Source of the DNA: CBDFKK01 sp965248815
Lineage (GTDB): Bacteria > Pseudomonadota > Alphaproteobacteria > SMXP01
DNA: 64,000 nt
Direction of reading: 5' to 3'
Assembly: GCA_965248815.1 (NCBI GenBank)
Contig: CBDFKK010000001.1
Coordinates: 1-64,000 of the forward strand
Position 1 is the first letter of the stretch. Every line of letters starts with the position of its first letter. The notes under the pieces are model-generated. The model did not search any database. It had not been told where the DNA came from and was given only the letters and a program-made list of their open reading frames with translations. Below, one piece after another: positions 36,155-44,922 of this stretch. The translations under genes were made by a program, and so were the position numbers.

Positions 36155-37975
36155 ATGTCATTGGCGATTGACTCCCTTTCAGGGACTCACAACACGGCTA
36201 TGCTCGGTGTCGAACGTTCGCTGAACGGCCGGCGCTGGCGCGCGCGAGTCGAAGACGATCGCGAAGCCCTGCTGATCGCACAAAGATTTGGGCTGCCCGA
36301 AATTGTCGGTCGCGTCCTGGCTGGTCGCGGCGTACCGGCAAGCGAGGCCGAAGGCTATTTAAATCCAAACCTCAAGTCCCTATTGCCTAACCCGAGCAGC
36401 TTTGTGGATATGGACAAAGCGACCGAGCGGTTGACCCGCGCCATCCTAGACGGCGAAGAGATTGCCGCATTTGGCGACTATGACGTCGACGGTGCTACCT
36501 CGACCGCTGTGCTCAAACGGTATTTGGATTTGGTCGGCGGTCGGACGCGGGTCTATATCCCAGACCGGCTTCTTGAGGGCTATGGTCCGAACGCGCCGGC
36601 GCTTTGCGCGCTTGCGGAGGACGGGGTGTCGCTGGTTGTGACAGTCGATTGCGGCATTTCTGCATTTGCGCCGCTCGCCAAAGCAGCTGAAATCGGACTC
36701 GACCTTATCGTCGTCGATCACCATGCAACGGGCGACGAATTGCCCCTGGCCACCGCCATTATCAATCCCAAAAGAACTGACGACACGTCGGACTGTGGTC
36801 ACTTGGCCGCTGTTGGACTTGCCTTTCTCTTGTGCGTGTCGGTTAATCGAAAATTGCGCATGGAGTCCTGGTTCGAAGCCAACTCCATAGTGGAGCCCGA
36901 TTTATTGACGCTGTTGGACTTGGTAGCGTTGGGCACGGTGTGCGACGTCGTGCCCTTGTCCGGTGTCAATCGCGCTTTCGTCACGCAAGGACTGAAGGTC
37001 CTAAGCACGCGTCAGAATGTGGGCTTGCGCGCGCTTTGTGATGTTGCAGAGCTCAATCATGAGGCCGGTGCCGAGGACCTGGGCTTTCAATTGGGTCCCC
37101 GGGTCAATGCGGGAGGCCGCGTAGGGCGTGCGGATTTAGGATCCCGCCTTCTCGTTACCGCCGACCCGGCTGAAGCCAAGACCATTGCCGCGCAACTTGA
37201 TGCCTATAATCAAGAACGAAAGACCATCGAACGCGACGTCGAAAGCAAAGCTTACCGTCAGGTTGTTGAACGCGGTCTCGATAGCGGATTAGAGCCGGTG
37301 ATTGTCGTTTCCGGGTCGCAATGGCACCCGGGAGTAATCGGTATTGTGGCGAGCCGGCTTAAAGATCGTTTTTCTCAGCCCTGTATTGTTCTCAGCCTTG
37401 CCGACGATGGCACGGCGAAGGGGTCGGGTCGCTCTGTGCCGGGCGTAGATCTCGGCGCGGCTATTGTTGGGGCCCATCGTGCGGGCCTGCTGATCAATGG
37501 GGGGGGTCACCCTATGGCTGCCGGTCTGACGATCGAAGCGGCGAAGATTCCTGAACTCGAGGACTATCTTGCTACGGCGCTCGTGGCGGCGTCTGCCGAT
37601 AGTGGGCAGAAGGAATTGGAGTTGGACGGCGTGCTTTCGCCCGGTGGAGCCTCGCGCGACCTCTTGGACCTGATCGGTCAAGCTGGTCCCTATGGTGCAG
37701 CGAACCCGGAGCCGCGATTTGCTTTTCCCAATGTGCGCGCAAACTATGCCGACATTGTTGGCGGGGCTCATGTGCGCTGTACGTTAGCGGGTGAAGACGG
37801 CAAGACCCTAAAAGCCATTGCGTTTAGATGTAATGATACGGTCTTGGGTCAAACGTTGCTGTCGAGTAACGGCGCTCCCCTTCACGTGGCAGGTTGGCTC
37901 AAGCCGGATCATTGGCGTGGCCGGGGAGCCGTCCAATTGCACATTAGTGACATTGCCCTACCGGATCAGAACTGA
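36155..37975 (+). CDS. recJ: Single-stranded-DNA exonuclease RecJ
   Basis: 606 residues. DHH phosphoesterase core: IAAFGDYDVDGATSTAVL (motif I), VTVDCGIS, VVDHHA (motif III) and the DHHA1 domain with GGGHPMAAGLTIE, followed by a C-terminal OB fold (about 480-600). It degrades single-stranded DNA 5' to 3' in recombination and mismatch repair. Last gene of the alaC-hom-glpX-recJ run, 12 bases after glpX and 93 before the tRNA. Confidence 0.96.
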   Translation: MSLAIDSLSGTHNTAMLGVERSLNGRRWRARVEDDREALLIAQRFGLPEIVGRVLAGRGVPASEAEGYLNPNLKSLLPNPSSFVDMDKATERLTRAILDGEEIAAFGDYDVDGATSTAVLKRYLDLVGGRTRVYIPDRLLEGYGPNAPALCALAEDGVSLVVTVDCGISAFAPLAKAAEIGLDLIVVDHHATGDELPLATAIINPKRTDDTSDCGHLAAVGLAFLLCVSVNRKLRMESWFEANSIVEPDLLTLLDLVALGTVCDVVPLSGVNRAFVTQGLKVLSTRQNVGLRALCDVAELNHEAGAEDLGFQLGPRVNAGGRVGRADLGSRLLVTADPAEAKTIAAQLDAYNQERKTIERDVESKAYRQVVERGLDSGLEPVIVVSGSQWHPGVIGIVASRLKDRFSQPCIVLSLADDGTAKGSGRSVPGVDLGAAIVGAHRAGLLINGGGHPMAAGLTIEAAKIPELEDYLATALVAASADSGQKELELDGVLSPGGASRDLLDLIGQAGPYGAANPEPRFAFPNVRANYADIVGGAHVRCTLAGEDGKTLKAIAFRCNDTVLGQTLLSSNGAPLHVAGWLKPDHWRGRGAVQLHISDIALPDQN

Positions 37976-38068
37976 CTACCACGTGTCGCAAGTCGGCCCG
38001 GCATCTCTTTTCCTAAGAAATCTTGCACACAAGATTGAGGACCATTATAAGCGGGCTCCATTGCTGGA

Positions 38069-38143
38069 GCGCCCTTCGTCTATCGGTTAGGACGCCAGGT
38101 TTTCAACCTGGAAAGAGGAGTTCGATTCTCCTAGGGCGTGCCA
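38069..38143 (+). tRNA. tRNA-Glu (anticodon TTC)
   Basis: A cloverleaf folds by eye: acceptor GCGCCCT with AGGGCGT (one G-T pair), D-arm with GGTTAGGAC, anticodon stem CCAGG/CCTGG with loop TTTTCAA (anticodon TTC at 38102-38104), T-arm AGGAG-TTCGATT-CTCCT. CCA is encoded at 38141-38143. No intron. Confidence 0.96.
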
Positions 38144-38405
38144 TTTAGCTAGCTTCCAGATCTTGCAGAGTGTGCAAACGCTGATGCGTCCCATTCATCG
38201 GCCACGGCTATTTGTTCCCTTATTGTTCTTGATTCAAGCAGGCGCTGTATCCCAATTGCCTCACAGTCCCGCAAAAAATGTCCGCGGGCGCCTTGATCAG
38301 AGGTCTTTGTTGGCAGTGCATGGCAAATAAGGTAAATTCTCAATCTGGCACAGTCGGTGCGCGGAGGCGTGCTCTGGTGCTGACGTTTGGGAAATGGGGG
38401 CAATT

Positions 38406-38663
38406 ATGATCAGAAAAGCATACGGGTTAGTTGCGTCAATCGCGCTTGGGTTCGGTGCGCTTCTTGGGGCGCCGAGCGCGCAGGCGACGATCGTTCAATT
38501 TGACTATACAGATGTGGCCTCGTTCGGAGGAGTTGACGGCAGCAGTGCGTTTGGCCCGGTCACCGTTGACGGTTCTGGCATGACCATTTCATCGCTACTT
38601 GGTCAGCACATGACTTTCAATAGCAGCGCTGGCGAAGCCGCAGGCTGTGCATCGGCTGTCTGA
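38406..38663 (+). pseudogene. Secreted-protein gene (PEP-CTERM-like start) truncated by IS
   Basis: The ATG at 38406 gives an N-terminal signal peptide (IRKAYGLVASIALGFGALLG, cut near AQA) followed by a Gly/Ser/Thr-rich, extracellular-type sequence that resembles the start of PEP-CTERM-sorted proteins. The frame enters the left end of the insertion sequence at 38657 and stops two codons later. No matching continuation is found on the right side of the element, where an unrelated FGE-sulfatase domain is read, so the rest of this gene has been lost. Confidence 0.6.
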
Positions 38664-38743
38664 CATCAGCGCCTGTGGGACAGATGGAGTTGATTGTGTA
38701 ACGGAGGATTTCTGGCTCATCGTCGTGACCGAAGGGAACGCAG

Positions 38744-39118
38744 ATGAGCCAGAAATCCATGAGTTTGAAGGACGGCGCCGAGACGGCGGTACGGGACATC
38801 CGGCGCAAGACGCGCAAGCAATATTCAGCTGAAGAGAAGATCCGGATTGTGCTCTCGGGCCTGCGCGGCGAGGACAGCATCGCCGAGCTGTGCCGTCGGG
38901 AAGGGATCGCCGAGAGCCTCTACTACAGCTGGTCGAAGGAGTTCCTGGAAGCCGGCAAGAAGCGGCTTTCGGGGGATACCGCCCGCCAGGCGTCCTCGGG
39001 CGAGGTCAAGGACCTGCGCCGCGAGAGGCATGACCTCAAGGAAGCGCTTGCCGAACAGGTGCTGGAGAACCGGCTGCTTAAAAAAAGCATGATCGGGGAT
39101 GGGGGAGACGGCGCATGA
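38744..39118 (+). CDS. IS3-family transposase OrfA
   Basis: 124 residues. Helix-turn-helix of the HTH_Tnp_1 type (RKQYSAEEKIRIVLSGLRGE, ELCRREGIAESLYYSWSKEF) and a leucine-zipper-like C-terminus (DLKEALAEQVLENRLLKK). Its stop overlaps the orfB start (ATGA), and orfB lies in the -1 frame. A run of seven adenines at 39080-39086, after which the -1 frame is open, is the likely site for programmed frameshifting to the OrfAB transposase. Confidence 0.9.
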   Translation: MSQKSMSLKDGAETAVRDIRRKTRKQYSAEEKIRIVLSGLRGEDSIAELCRREGIAESLYYSWSKEFLEAGKKRLSGDTARQASSGEVKDLRRERHDLKEALAEQVLENRLLKKSMIGDGGDGA

Positions 39119-39825
39119 GATACCCCGCATCGGAGAAGCTCGAGATCATCCGCCTAGTCGAGCGATCCCATCTCCCGGTGCTGCGGACGCTGGACAAGCT
39201 CGGCATCCCGGCAACGACGTTTTACCGATGGTACGACCGGTATTTGCGTGGTGGCGTACAAGCATTGGAAGACCGGTCTCCCAAGCCAAAACGCGTGTGG
39301 AACCGCATCCCCGATGATATTCGAGAGCGGATCGTCGATATGGCTCTTCAGGAACCGGAACTGAGCCCGCGCGAGTTGGCAGTGCGGTTCACTGATACGT
39401 TGGAAATGGCTCTGGAGGCATCGGGTTGCGATCAGGCAAATGTCGCACACAAGCCGCGTCTGCTATCTGACAATGGTTCAAGTTATATTGCCGGCGATCT
39501 TGCTGACTGGATGGATGATCAAGGCATGAGGCATGTTCGCGGCGCGCCGTATCATCCGCAAACGCAAGGCAAAATCGAGCGTTGGCATCAAACGCTCAAG
39601 AACCGCATCTTGCTGGAAAACTATTACCTACCTGGCGATCTTGAAGCGCAGATCGATGAGTTCGTGGGTCACTACAATCACCAGCGCTATCACGAGAGTC
39701 TGCAAAACCTCACGCCCGCAGATGTTTACTTTGGGCGCGGCCAAACCATTCTATTGCAAAGAGAAAGGATCAAGCGAAAAACGATCGAGCATCGGCGCTT
39801 GCAACACAGCAAAGCCGCTGCTTAA
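39115..39825 (+). pseudogene. IS3-family transposase OrfB with internal deletion of the catalytic core
   Basis: 236 residues where related OrfB proteins have about 340. The N-terminal helix-turn-helix (PVLRTLDKLGIPATTFYRWY) and the C-terminal part of the DDE domain (second Asp in LLSDNGSSYI, Glu in GKIERWHQTLKN) are present. Between ELAVRFTD and TLEMALEASG about 100 residues are missing in frame, including the segment with the first catalytic Asp (WxTDFTY in relatives). The join falls at a TDT-type short repeat, consistent with a slippage deletion. The element cannot transpose by itself. Confidence 0.85.
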
Positions 39826-39831
39826 ACTGAT

Positions 39832-39966
39832 ACAACAGATGAGCCATATACTCCGCTAGCTCAAATCAAAATCTGTTCCAATTTATCTGATGACGGACAC
39901 AACAGATGAGCCATATACTCCGCTAGCTCAAATCAAAATCTGTTCCAATTTATCTGATGACGGACA
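39832..39966 (+). repeat. 67-bp tandem duplication at right end of IS
   Basis: The segment from ACAACAGATGAGCC to GATGACGGAC is repeated perfectly with a period of 67 bases (39832-39898 and 39899-39965, plus one shared base). Each copy contains a full right inverted repeat. The second copy supplies the start codon of the FGE-domain frame downstream. Confidence 0.92.
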
Positions 39967-40705
39967 GTCTTGCAATGAGTGCCCGTTGATGACTGTACTG
40001 CCTTCGTCGTTCTTCTTCATGGGTGCGGCGAAGAATGAACAGTTCAGCCTGTTGAGCGAGCAACCAAGACATGAAGTTTGGCTGACGAAGCCGTTTGCCG
40101 TTGGTAAATTCGAGGTGACCTTTGATGAGTGGGCCGCTTGCGTCATAGATGGTGGATGTGGCGGTAAGACGCCGTTCGACGAAGGCTGGGGCCGGGATGA
40201 CCGCCCCGTCATCAACGTCAGCTGGGCCGATGCACAATTGTATGTCGCGTGGCTGCGCCGTAAGACAAAGCTCGGCTACCGTCTAATGAGCCAAGCAGAG
40301 TGGGAATATGCTGTGCGTGCAGGTACCACCGGCCCCTATCCGTGGTCGCCTGACGAGGATGCACAGTTTGCAAACTATTTTGGCAAGATGGGCGCGGATA
40401 TTTGGAAACAGACAGCACCCGTGGCGAGTTTGCAGCCGAATAAATTCGGTTTGCATAATTTGAACGGCAACGTCTGGGAATGGGTACAAGACTGCTGGCA
40501 CGAGACGTACGATGGTGCGCCGTCCGATGGGACGCCCTGGGAGTATCCGAATTGCAGCCAACACGTGGTGCGTGGCGGGGCCTGGAGCTATATTCCCGGT
40601 AAAATGAGATCCTCCGCCAGATATCGCAGTCCATTTAACTACCGTAGCGATAACTTGGGATTTCGTGTTGCCCTGTCGATCGAGCCTTTGACGGCCTCGG
40701 ACTGA
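39890..40705 (+). CDS. FGE-sulfatase (SUMF1/EgtB-type) domain protein with IS-derived start
   Basis: The frame gives 271 residues; the first about 25 are encoded by the insertion sequence end. From about residue 27 (SCNECPLMTVLPSSFFFMG) a complete formylglycine-generating-enzyme-type domain follows: FAVGKFEVTFDEW, PVINVSWADAQLYVAWL, YRLMSQAEWEYAVRAG, GLHNLNGNVWEWVQDCW and VVRGGAWSY. Members act as sulfatase activators or as other C-lectin-like enzymes and binding proteins. Any native signal peptide or upstream domain is gone, so expression and location are uncertain; an ATG at 39987 is another possible start. Confidence 0.8.
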   Translation: MTDTTDEPYTPLAQIKICSNLSDDGQSCNECPLMTVLPSSFFFMGAAKNEQFSLLSEQPRHEVWLTKPFAVGKFEVTFDEWAACVIDGGCGGKTPFDEGWGRDDRPVINVSWADAQLYVAWLRRKTKLGYRLMSQAEWEYAVRAGTTGPYPWSPDEDAQFANYFGKMGADIWKQTAPVASLQPNKFGLHNLNGNVWEWVQDCWHETYDGAPSDGTPWEYPNCSQHVVRGGAWSYIPGKMRSSARYRSPFNYRSDNLGFRVALSIEPLTASD

Positions 40706-40773
40706 GCTTTCCGTTGTACAATCTTAGAGTATGAAATGCGCAAGGTGGTGCAGCTGCGCGCTGCCGGAGTCGT

Positions 40774-40998
40774 TTAACGTCTAATCGCCGAAAGCCCCCA
40801 TCCAAGCGCACGCAGGATCAAATAAAACAAGAGTGCCGACGCCAAGGGCACGAGAATTCCGAAAACCACAAACCAGCCATATTGACCGATTTCGAAAAGT
40901 TTCGTCCAAGTCGGATAGATAAAGATCGCGACCGCGACTCCGAGCAGGAGCGAAACGATCGTGGGAGCAGAGCTTGACGATTTGGCGCCGTTGGACAT
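40774..40998 (-). CDS. Small membrane protein with two TM helices
   Basis: 74 residues. TM helices at about 12-30 (TIVSLLLGVAVAIFIYP) and 43-66 (FVVFGILVPLASALLFYLIL), with a short loop between. GGGGAGAA lies directly before the ATG. Family not recognised. Confidence 0.6.
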   Translation of the reverse strand: MSNGAKSSSSAPTIVSLLLGVAVAIFIYPTWTKLFEIGQYGWFVVFGILVPLASALLFYLILRALGWGLSAIRR

Positions 40999-41267
40999 TA
41001 GTTCTCCCCTTGTAATTCCGGGCCCGCAGATTCACGAATTTACCGCGCCGGCTGGCGCAAGTGATCTCATTTACCTGTCGATCTCAAGCATCTTTATAAC
41101 GAATTGTGGCGCCTGTCTTCAACTCCATCAGCCAGGGCCAAACTGTGGCGATCTCTTGCGGCGAGCGGAAAGTGTAGGGTATTGGACGACGAGCGCCGTC
41201 GTTTTACCCAGAACTTCAAACTTGATCAGAGCTCCGCCGGCCTCGCCGGGAGGGGAGAACGCGCGTT

Positions 41268-41426
41268 TTACTTCAGCCGCGTCTTGTGTTTGCGCAAGGC
41301 CGCCTCTTGCGTCATCCCAATCGACCGTTCTTGTTTTTGCGTATACAGAACATATGCGATGCGGGCGACAGGCAGCATCAACAGAAGGACGACAACATAG
41401 GTAGCGGGGTCTTGCACAAAATCCAT
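41268..41426 (-). CDS. Possible small single-TM protein, 52 residues
   Basis: Frame starting ATGGATTTTGTGCAAG. One TM helix (about 10-29, YVVVLLLMLPVARIAYVLY) is followed by a basic cytoplasmic tail (RKHKTRLK). It follows the two-TM small-protein gene's orientation and lies 270 bases upstream of it, so both may belong to one transcript. A weak GGATCAGACC precedes the start. Not recognised. Confidence 0.45.
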   Translation of the reverse strand: MDFVQDPATYVVVLLLMLPVARIAYVLYTQKQERSIGMTQEAALRKHKTRLK

Positions 41427-41678
41427 GGTCTGATCCAATTATATTAGCTTCACTGTCGATCTCGGCAGGGCTTAGCGGACCGCAGTCATTGTCTCGCTTT
41501 GGTCAATAATACCGCCGATTAGGCTTCTCATTCGCTGCAGTGCAATAGACGTACCAAGGCCGTGCAGGGTCGTTAACCACTGCGCAGAGAAAAATCGTCT
41601 ATCGACAATTAATCGAGTTAAGGGAAACCGATGGAGTGCACTTCGCCCCTTAGTTGCGAAGTGAATCTGACCTAGGTT

Positions 41679-41849
41679 CTAGCGACGAAATGGAGGTTGA
41701 GGGCTAGCCGGCCTGTTGAGGCCGGCCTTGAGCTGGGCCATTTGTGCTCGATAGACCTTGCGTTTGGCGCGAGCATAGTAGTAGTGAGCCGAGATGCGGG
41801 TCCACATCTGTCTGATCATGCTTCCCAGCTGTGTGAGAAGGTTTGTCAT
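41679..41849 (-). CDS. Possible small basic protein, 56 residues
   Basis: The ATG at 41849 has AGGAC twelve bases before it. The sequence is short and basic (ARAKRKVYRAQMAQLKAG) with an amphipathic helix, somewhat like small alphaproteobacterial DUF1127-type proteins but without their usual C-terminal motif. An upstream in-frame extension to 41900 is possible. Weakly supported. Confidence 0.4.
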   Translation of the reverse strand: MTNLLTQLGSMIRQMWTRISAHYYYARAKRKVYRAQMAQLKAGLNRPASPQPPFRR

Positions 41850-42053
41850 CGTCAATGTCCTATGGCGCAACCTTGCCGCATCCGGCATTGGATGCAGCAA
41901 TTATCATGATCCTTAGCGCTTAAAATTCATTGCGCCGTCGCTCCCAAATTTTATGGGGTTAATTCACCATGTCGTTGGTGCTGCGGGCGCAGGGAAGGCT
42001 GTCGCTCATGGATATATCTGCTACACTGCCTTCCAGTAACTTGTGGCGTATGA

Positions 42054-42746
42054 GTGGGGATTGGACTCGTGTGGATGTTTGCACGGGTATCTGCAGCCGT
42101 CTTGGGCTTGGTAGGCGGCGCGTTGATGAGCTCGAGTCTTTGGACGGGGGATAACGCCGTCCGGATACAGTTGGCTGATTTAAGCGGCCCATTTGTCGTC
42201 AATGACTCTCAAGAAGAAGTTTCTCGCCTCGTTGAGCTTGTCACTTATGGTGATAGCGAGCTAAGTGCGTTAATTGATCAGGCGAACGCCTATACGGCTG
42301 CGAACCGTTTGCGAGAGGCTGAAACTTACGCCCAGGCGGCCGTCGAATTTGCAGAGCAATCTTTGGCAGGCGGCGATCCTTTGTTGGGCGTTGCTATGAA
42401 CACGCAGGCGACGGTCTATCGTCACCAGGGCCGATTTCGCGACGCGACCATTAGCCTTCAACGAGCGTTTGCCGTCTATGACCGCGCAATTCCGCCAACT
42501 CACCCGTACTATATAGCAGCACTTGTAAATCTTGCCGCTTTGCATGCATCACAAAATCTTCCGGTAGAAGCCGTGCACTATTACGAGCGCGCCCTCTCGA
42601 TCATTGAAACTTCCTTGGGGTTAGACGATCCGTCTTTGCGCGTGATCTTAGTTAAATTGGCCGAACTCTATGAAATTCAAGGCCGTCACGAAGATGCTAA
42701 TCGTTTCTACAAACGCTCGCTCGATCTAGATGCAAATGGGAGCTAG
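42054..42746 (+). CDS. TPR-repeat protein with N-terminal membrane anchor or signal
   Basis: 230 residues with a GTG start (an ATG seven codons later is an alternative). A hydrophobic N-terminus (about 4-25) is followed by tetratricopeptide repeats: LIDQANAYTAANRLREAETYAQAA, AMNTQATVYRHQGRFRDATISLQ, AALVNLAALHASQNLPVEAVHYYERAL and VILVKLAELYEIQGRHEDANRFYKRSL (each is a repeat unit of about 34-42 residues; shown by pieces such as GRFRDATISL). It should be a periplasm-facing protein-interaction scaffold. Partner unknown. Confidence 0.8.
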   Translation: MGIGLVWMFARVSAAVLGLVGGALMSSSLWTGDNAVRIQLADLSGPFVVNDSQEEVSRLVELVTYGDSELSALIDQANAYTAANRLREAETYAQAAVEFAEQSLAGGDPLLGVAMNTQATVYRHQGRFRDATISLQRAFAVYDRAIPPTHPYYIAALVNLAALHASQNLPVEAVHYYERALSIIETSLGLDDPSLRVILVKLAELYEIQGRHEDANRFYKRSLDLDANGS

Positions 42747-42792
42747 TCAGGGTTCGCCAAAGCCATGAATCCAATCGGCCCCAGCTGAAATC

Positions 42793-43815
42793 CTAAAGAC
42801 TTTTCCGCACGGTCTCCTGGATCCATTTCACAAAATTTGAATGCTGTGACATGCCTTTCGGATTGAACTCGAACTCAAGTCCTGCGAGATCATCACGAAT
42901 TTGATTTTGGATCGTGCGGGTTGCCAGCAAATTGGTCACAACCAAGACTTGCGTACCTTGGTCGTTGGCGTCTTTGACCCATGAGCGAAACGTCTCGACG
43001 TTGGCGGCGCGAATAGGTCTTGGCGCATCATTCTGCAGGGAAATGCTTTTGACTTCGCTGAAATTGCCGTCTTGGCGGACGACTTCCGCCAACCGTCCCA
43101 GCATGGCAAGCGTTGCGTCATTGTCATCTTTGGCAGTCGGTCCATGGGACACTATGACGACCATTTCGTTGGCCGGATCAGTGCTGAGCTCGGTGGCATG
43201 ATCGAGGATCATTTCCGCCACCAGCGGGTCATCGGATAGCGTGTCACTGTAAATAACTTCTGCTTCTGTCTGGATGCGCGGCGTTTCTAGGTAGCCGGCA
43301 TTATCGTGAATACTGAACATGTACTCCCATTGGCGCATTTGGGTGTTAAACGGAGAGCTCAGTGCCGGCACGACGACAATTTCTTTGGCGCCGGCATCGG
43401 TAAGATGATTTATGCCCGCCTGAATATGGTCGGACTGCATCATACTCATCCCAAACCCGATTGACGTGGGAAAGACGCCCGCCATGGAGCCCAGGCTTTC
43501 TTTGAAAACGCGATCTCCTACTTCGCCGAAGCCATGGGCTAGCACCAGAACGCCTACGTCCGCATTCACCTCACTCTCGCTCACATAGGCTTCATAATTT
43601 GGGCCCATCATCACCATGCTGAAGTCGATTTCTTCGTTGGTATACTCTTCGTATAGAGGCACCTTGGCGCGCAAGGCGTCATACATGGATTGGTCCATTT
43701 GGTGCCCGTCATGATCGCTATGGTCTTGAGCCATTGCGGGAAGCACCGATGAAATAATTGCGGCGGCAAATACAGCTCCGCGAGCTGGCGATTTACCGAT
43801 GACTGTAGGCAACAC
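42793..43815 (-). CDS. Periplasmic CbiX/sirohydrochlorin chelatase-like protein
   Basis: I prefer the GTG at 43815, six bases after AGGAGA; ATG 43833 and TTG 43851 are alternatives. A signal peptide (to about AMAQ) is followed by a His/Asp-rich segment (DHSDHDGHQMD) that could bind metal. The body has two repeats of the CbiX-type pattern: VGVLVLAHGFGEVGD with the His, and VVIVSHGPTAKDD in the second half. CbiX/SirB enzymes insert Co or Fe into sirohydrochlorin in the cytoplasm; a secreted version is unexpected and may be a metal carrier or sensor. Nine bases separate it from the DUF1838 gene. Confidence 0.75.
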   Translation of the reverse strand: MLPTVIGKSPARGAVFAAAIISSVLPAMAQDHSDHDGHQMDQSMYDALRAKVPLYEEYTNEEIDFSMVMMGPNYEAYVSESEVNADVGVLVLAHGFGEVGDRVFKESLGSMAGVFPTSIGFGMSMMQSDHIQAGINHLTDAGAKEIVVVPALSSPFNTQMRQWEYMFSIHDNAGYLETPRIQTEAEVIYSDTLSDDPLVAEMILDHATELSTDPANEMVVIVSHGPTAKDDNDATLAMLGRLAEVVRQDGNFSEVKSISLQNDAPRPIRAANVETFRSWVKDANDQGTQVLVVTNLLATRTIQNQIRDDLAGLEFEFNPKGMSQHSNFVKWIQETVRKSL

Positions 43816-43859
43816 GACTTTTCTCCTCATCATTCGGTTTTGAGTTTGCAAACGCTCAC

Positions 43860-44852
43860 TTAATTCTTTGGCGGCTTCGGCGTCTGCTCAATGGCATAGC
43901 GCTCAAAGCTCGACATTTGCGCCGGCTCGACCCATTCCGTCGGTGCGTCAGTAAACTTTGGATAGTTGTCCTCCGTGTACTTGACGATGTGATCGGGTAT
44001 TCCGTCGAGTGAATCGAAACGCGCTATGCGCGCCTTATAAAGAAGGTTTCCCGGCGCTTGTCCCATGAGCATCCATGGAACCCAAGGCGCAATACGCACC
44101 CAATTGCCTCGCGCAGGGATGGACGTCATCTCCTCGTTTTGCATGTCATTGAGATTGAGTATGAACTGGAAGAGCTCCGAGGCTTGCAAGTTTTCACCGG
44201 CGGACTCGCGCGGCCACGTCTCCGGATCTAATGCATTCTTGTGAAAGAGATGAACGTTTTGATTGAGGTAAAGCGCGTCTCGATCCACGTCCCAGTCGAG
44301 CTGCAGCGGGAGCGGTTCATAAGCTTCCTGGTTCAAGCCACCCTGGCTCGGCGGTCGTGAAAACGTCTCTTGAAAGTGCATGTTGTAGGGATCATTGGCG
44401 ATTGGAACGATTTGCACCGTTTCATCAATGTACGGATTATACCATTCCTCTATGATCTCGCCAGTTTTGAGATCCGTGTAATATCCGACTTCGCGATTAA
44501 GCCGCCGATAACTGCCATCCTCTTGCTCGATCATCCGACAAGAAGAAAAACCTTCGAAGCCCATGATGGTTTCGACTTTTTTGTCCGGCCTGACGGCAAA
44601 TAGCCAACCTTTGTAGTAGCCGTGTTTCGTGACGGGTTTCAGATTTCCCCATATCCGGACCGCGCCGATCATATTGCCGCGAGGCGTCGTGAGATCGAGA
44701 TAAGGACCTGTCAGCGAGGCACCGTCATCTGTTGCGGCTAGTACCTCGGGTGCGAAGCTGGCGCCTGTTGCCGCCATGGTCCCCATGCCCAAATAACCCA
44801 TAACTTGAGAAACTTGACGGCGGGATAATTCAGTTTTGCATTTGTTTGACAT
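43860..44852 (-). CDS. DUF1838 family protein with twin-arginine-like leader
   Basis: 330 residues behind AAGGA. The start holds SRRQVSQVMGYLGMG, a Tat-like twin-arginine signal with cleavage near VLA. The body (DLTTPRGNMIGAVRIWGNL, TGEIIEEWYNPYIDE, FSRPPSQGG, RGNWVRIAPWVPWML) fits DUF1838, a family of unknown function often near SDRs and degradation genes. Exported and probably folded before export. It is the third gene of the minus-strand set. Confidence 0.85.
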   Translation of the reverse strand: MSNKCKTELSRRQVSQVMGYLGMGTMAATGASFAPEVLAATDDGASLTGPYLDLTTPRGNMIGAVRIWGNLKPVTKHGYYKGWLFAVRPDKKVETIMGFEGFSSCRMIEQEDGSYRRLNREVGYYTDLKTGEIIEEWYNPYIDETVQIVPIANDPYNMHFQETFSRPPSQGGLNQEAYEPLPLQLDWDVDRDALYLNQNVHLFHKNALDPETWPRESAGENLQASELFQFILNLNDMQNEEMTSIPARGNWVRIAPWVPWMLMGQAPGNLLYKARIARFDSLDGIPDHIVKYTEDNYPKFTDAPTEWVEPAQMSSFERYAIEQTPKPPKN

Positions 44853-44922
44853 GGCGGTCCTTCTCTTCCCTGTTCATTTACAAAAGCCTAGGCAGAGAGA
44901 GGGTGGCGCGCAATGAATTCCG

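Larger units (their letters stand above)
38657..39966 (+). mobile_element. Decayed IS3-family insertion sequence
   Basis: The 1310-bp element has terminal inverted repeats of 28 bases, TGTCTGACATCAG... at 38657-38684 and its partner ending GATGACGGACA at 39939-39966, matching at 19 of 28 positions. Inside are orfA and an internally deleted orfB. The 3' end carries a 67-bp tandem duplication with two copies of the right inverted repeat. The flanking trinucleotides (GGC left, GTC right) do not match, so no target duplication is left and a deletion or rearrangement next to the element is likely. Confidence 0.85.

Noticed and set aside
38149..38403. Minus-strand frame after tRNA-Glu
   Set aside because: No ribosome-binding site and no family resemblance; it covers the promoter region of the secreted-protein gene.
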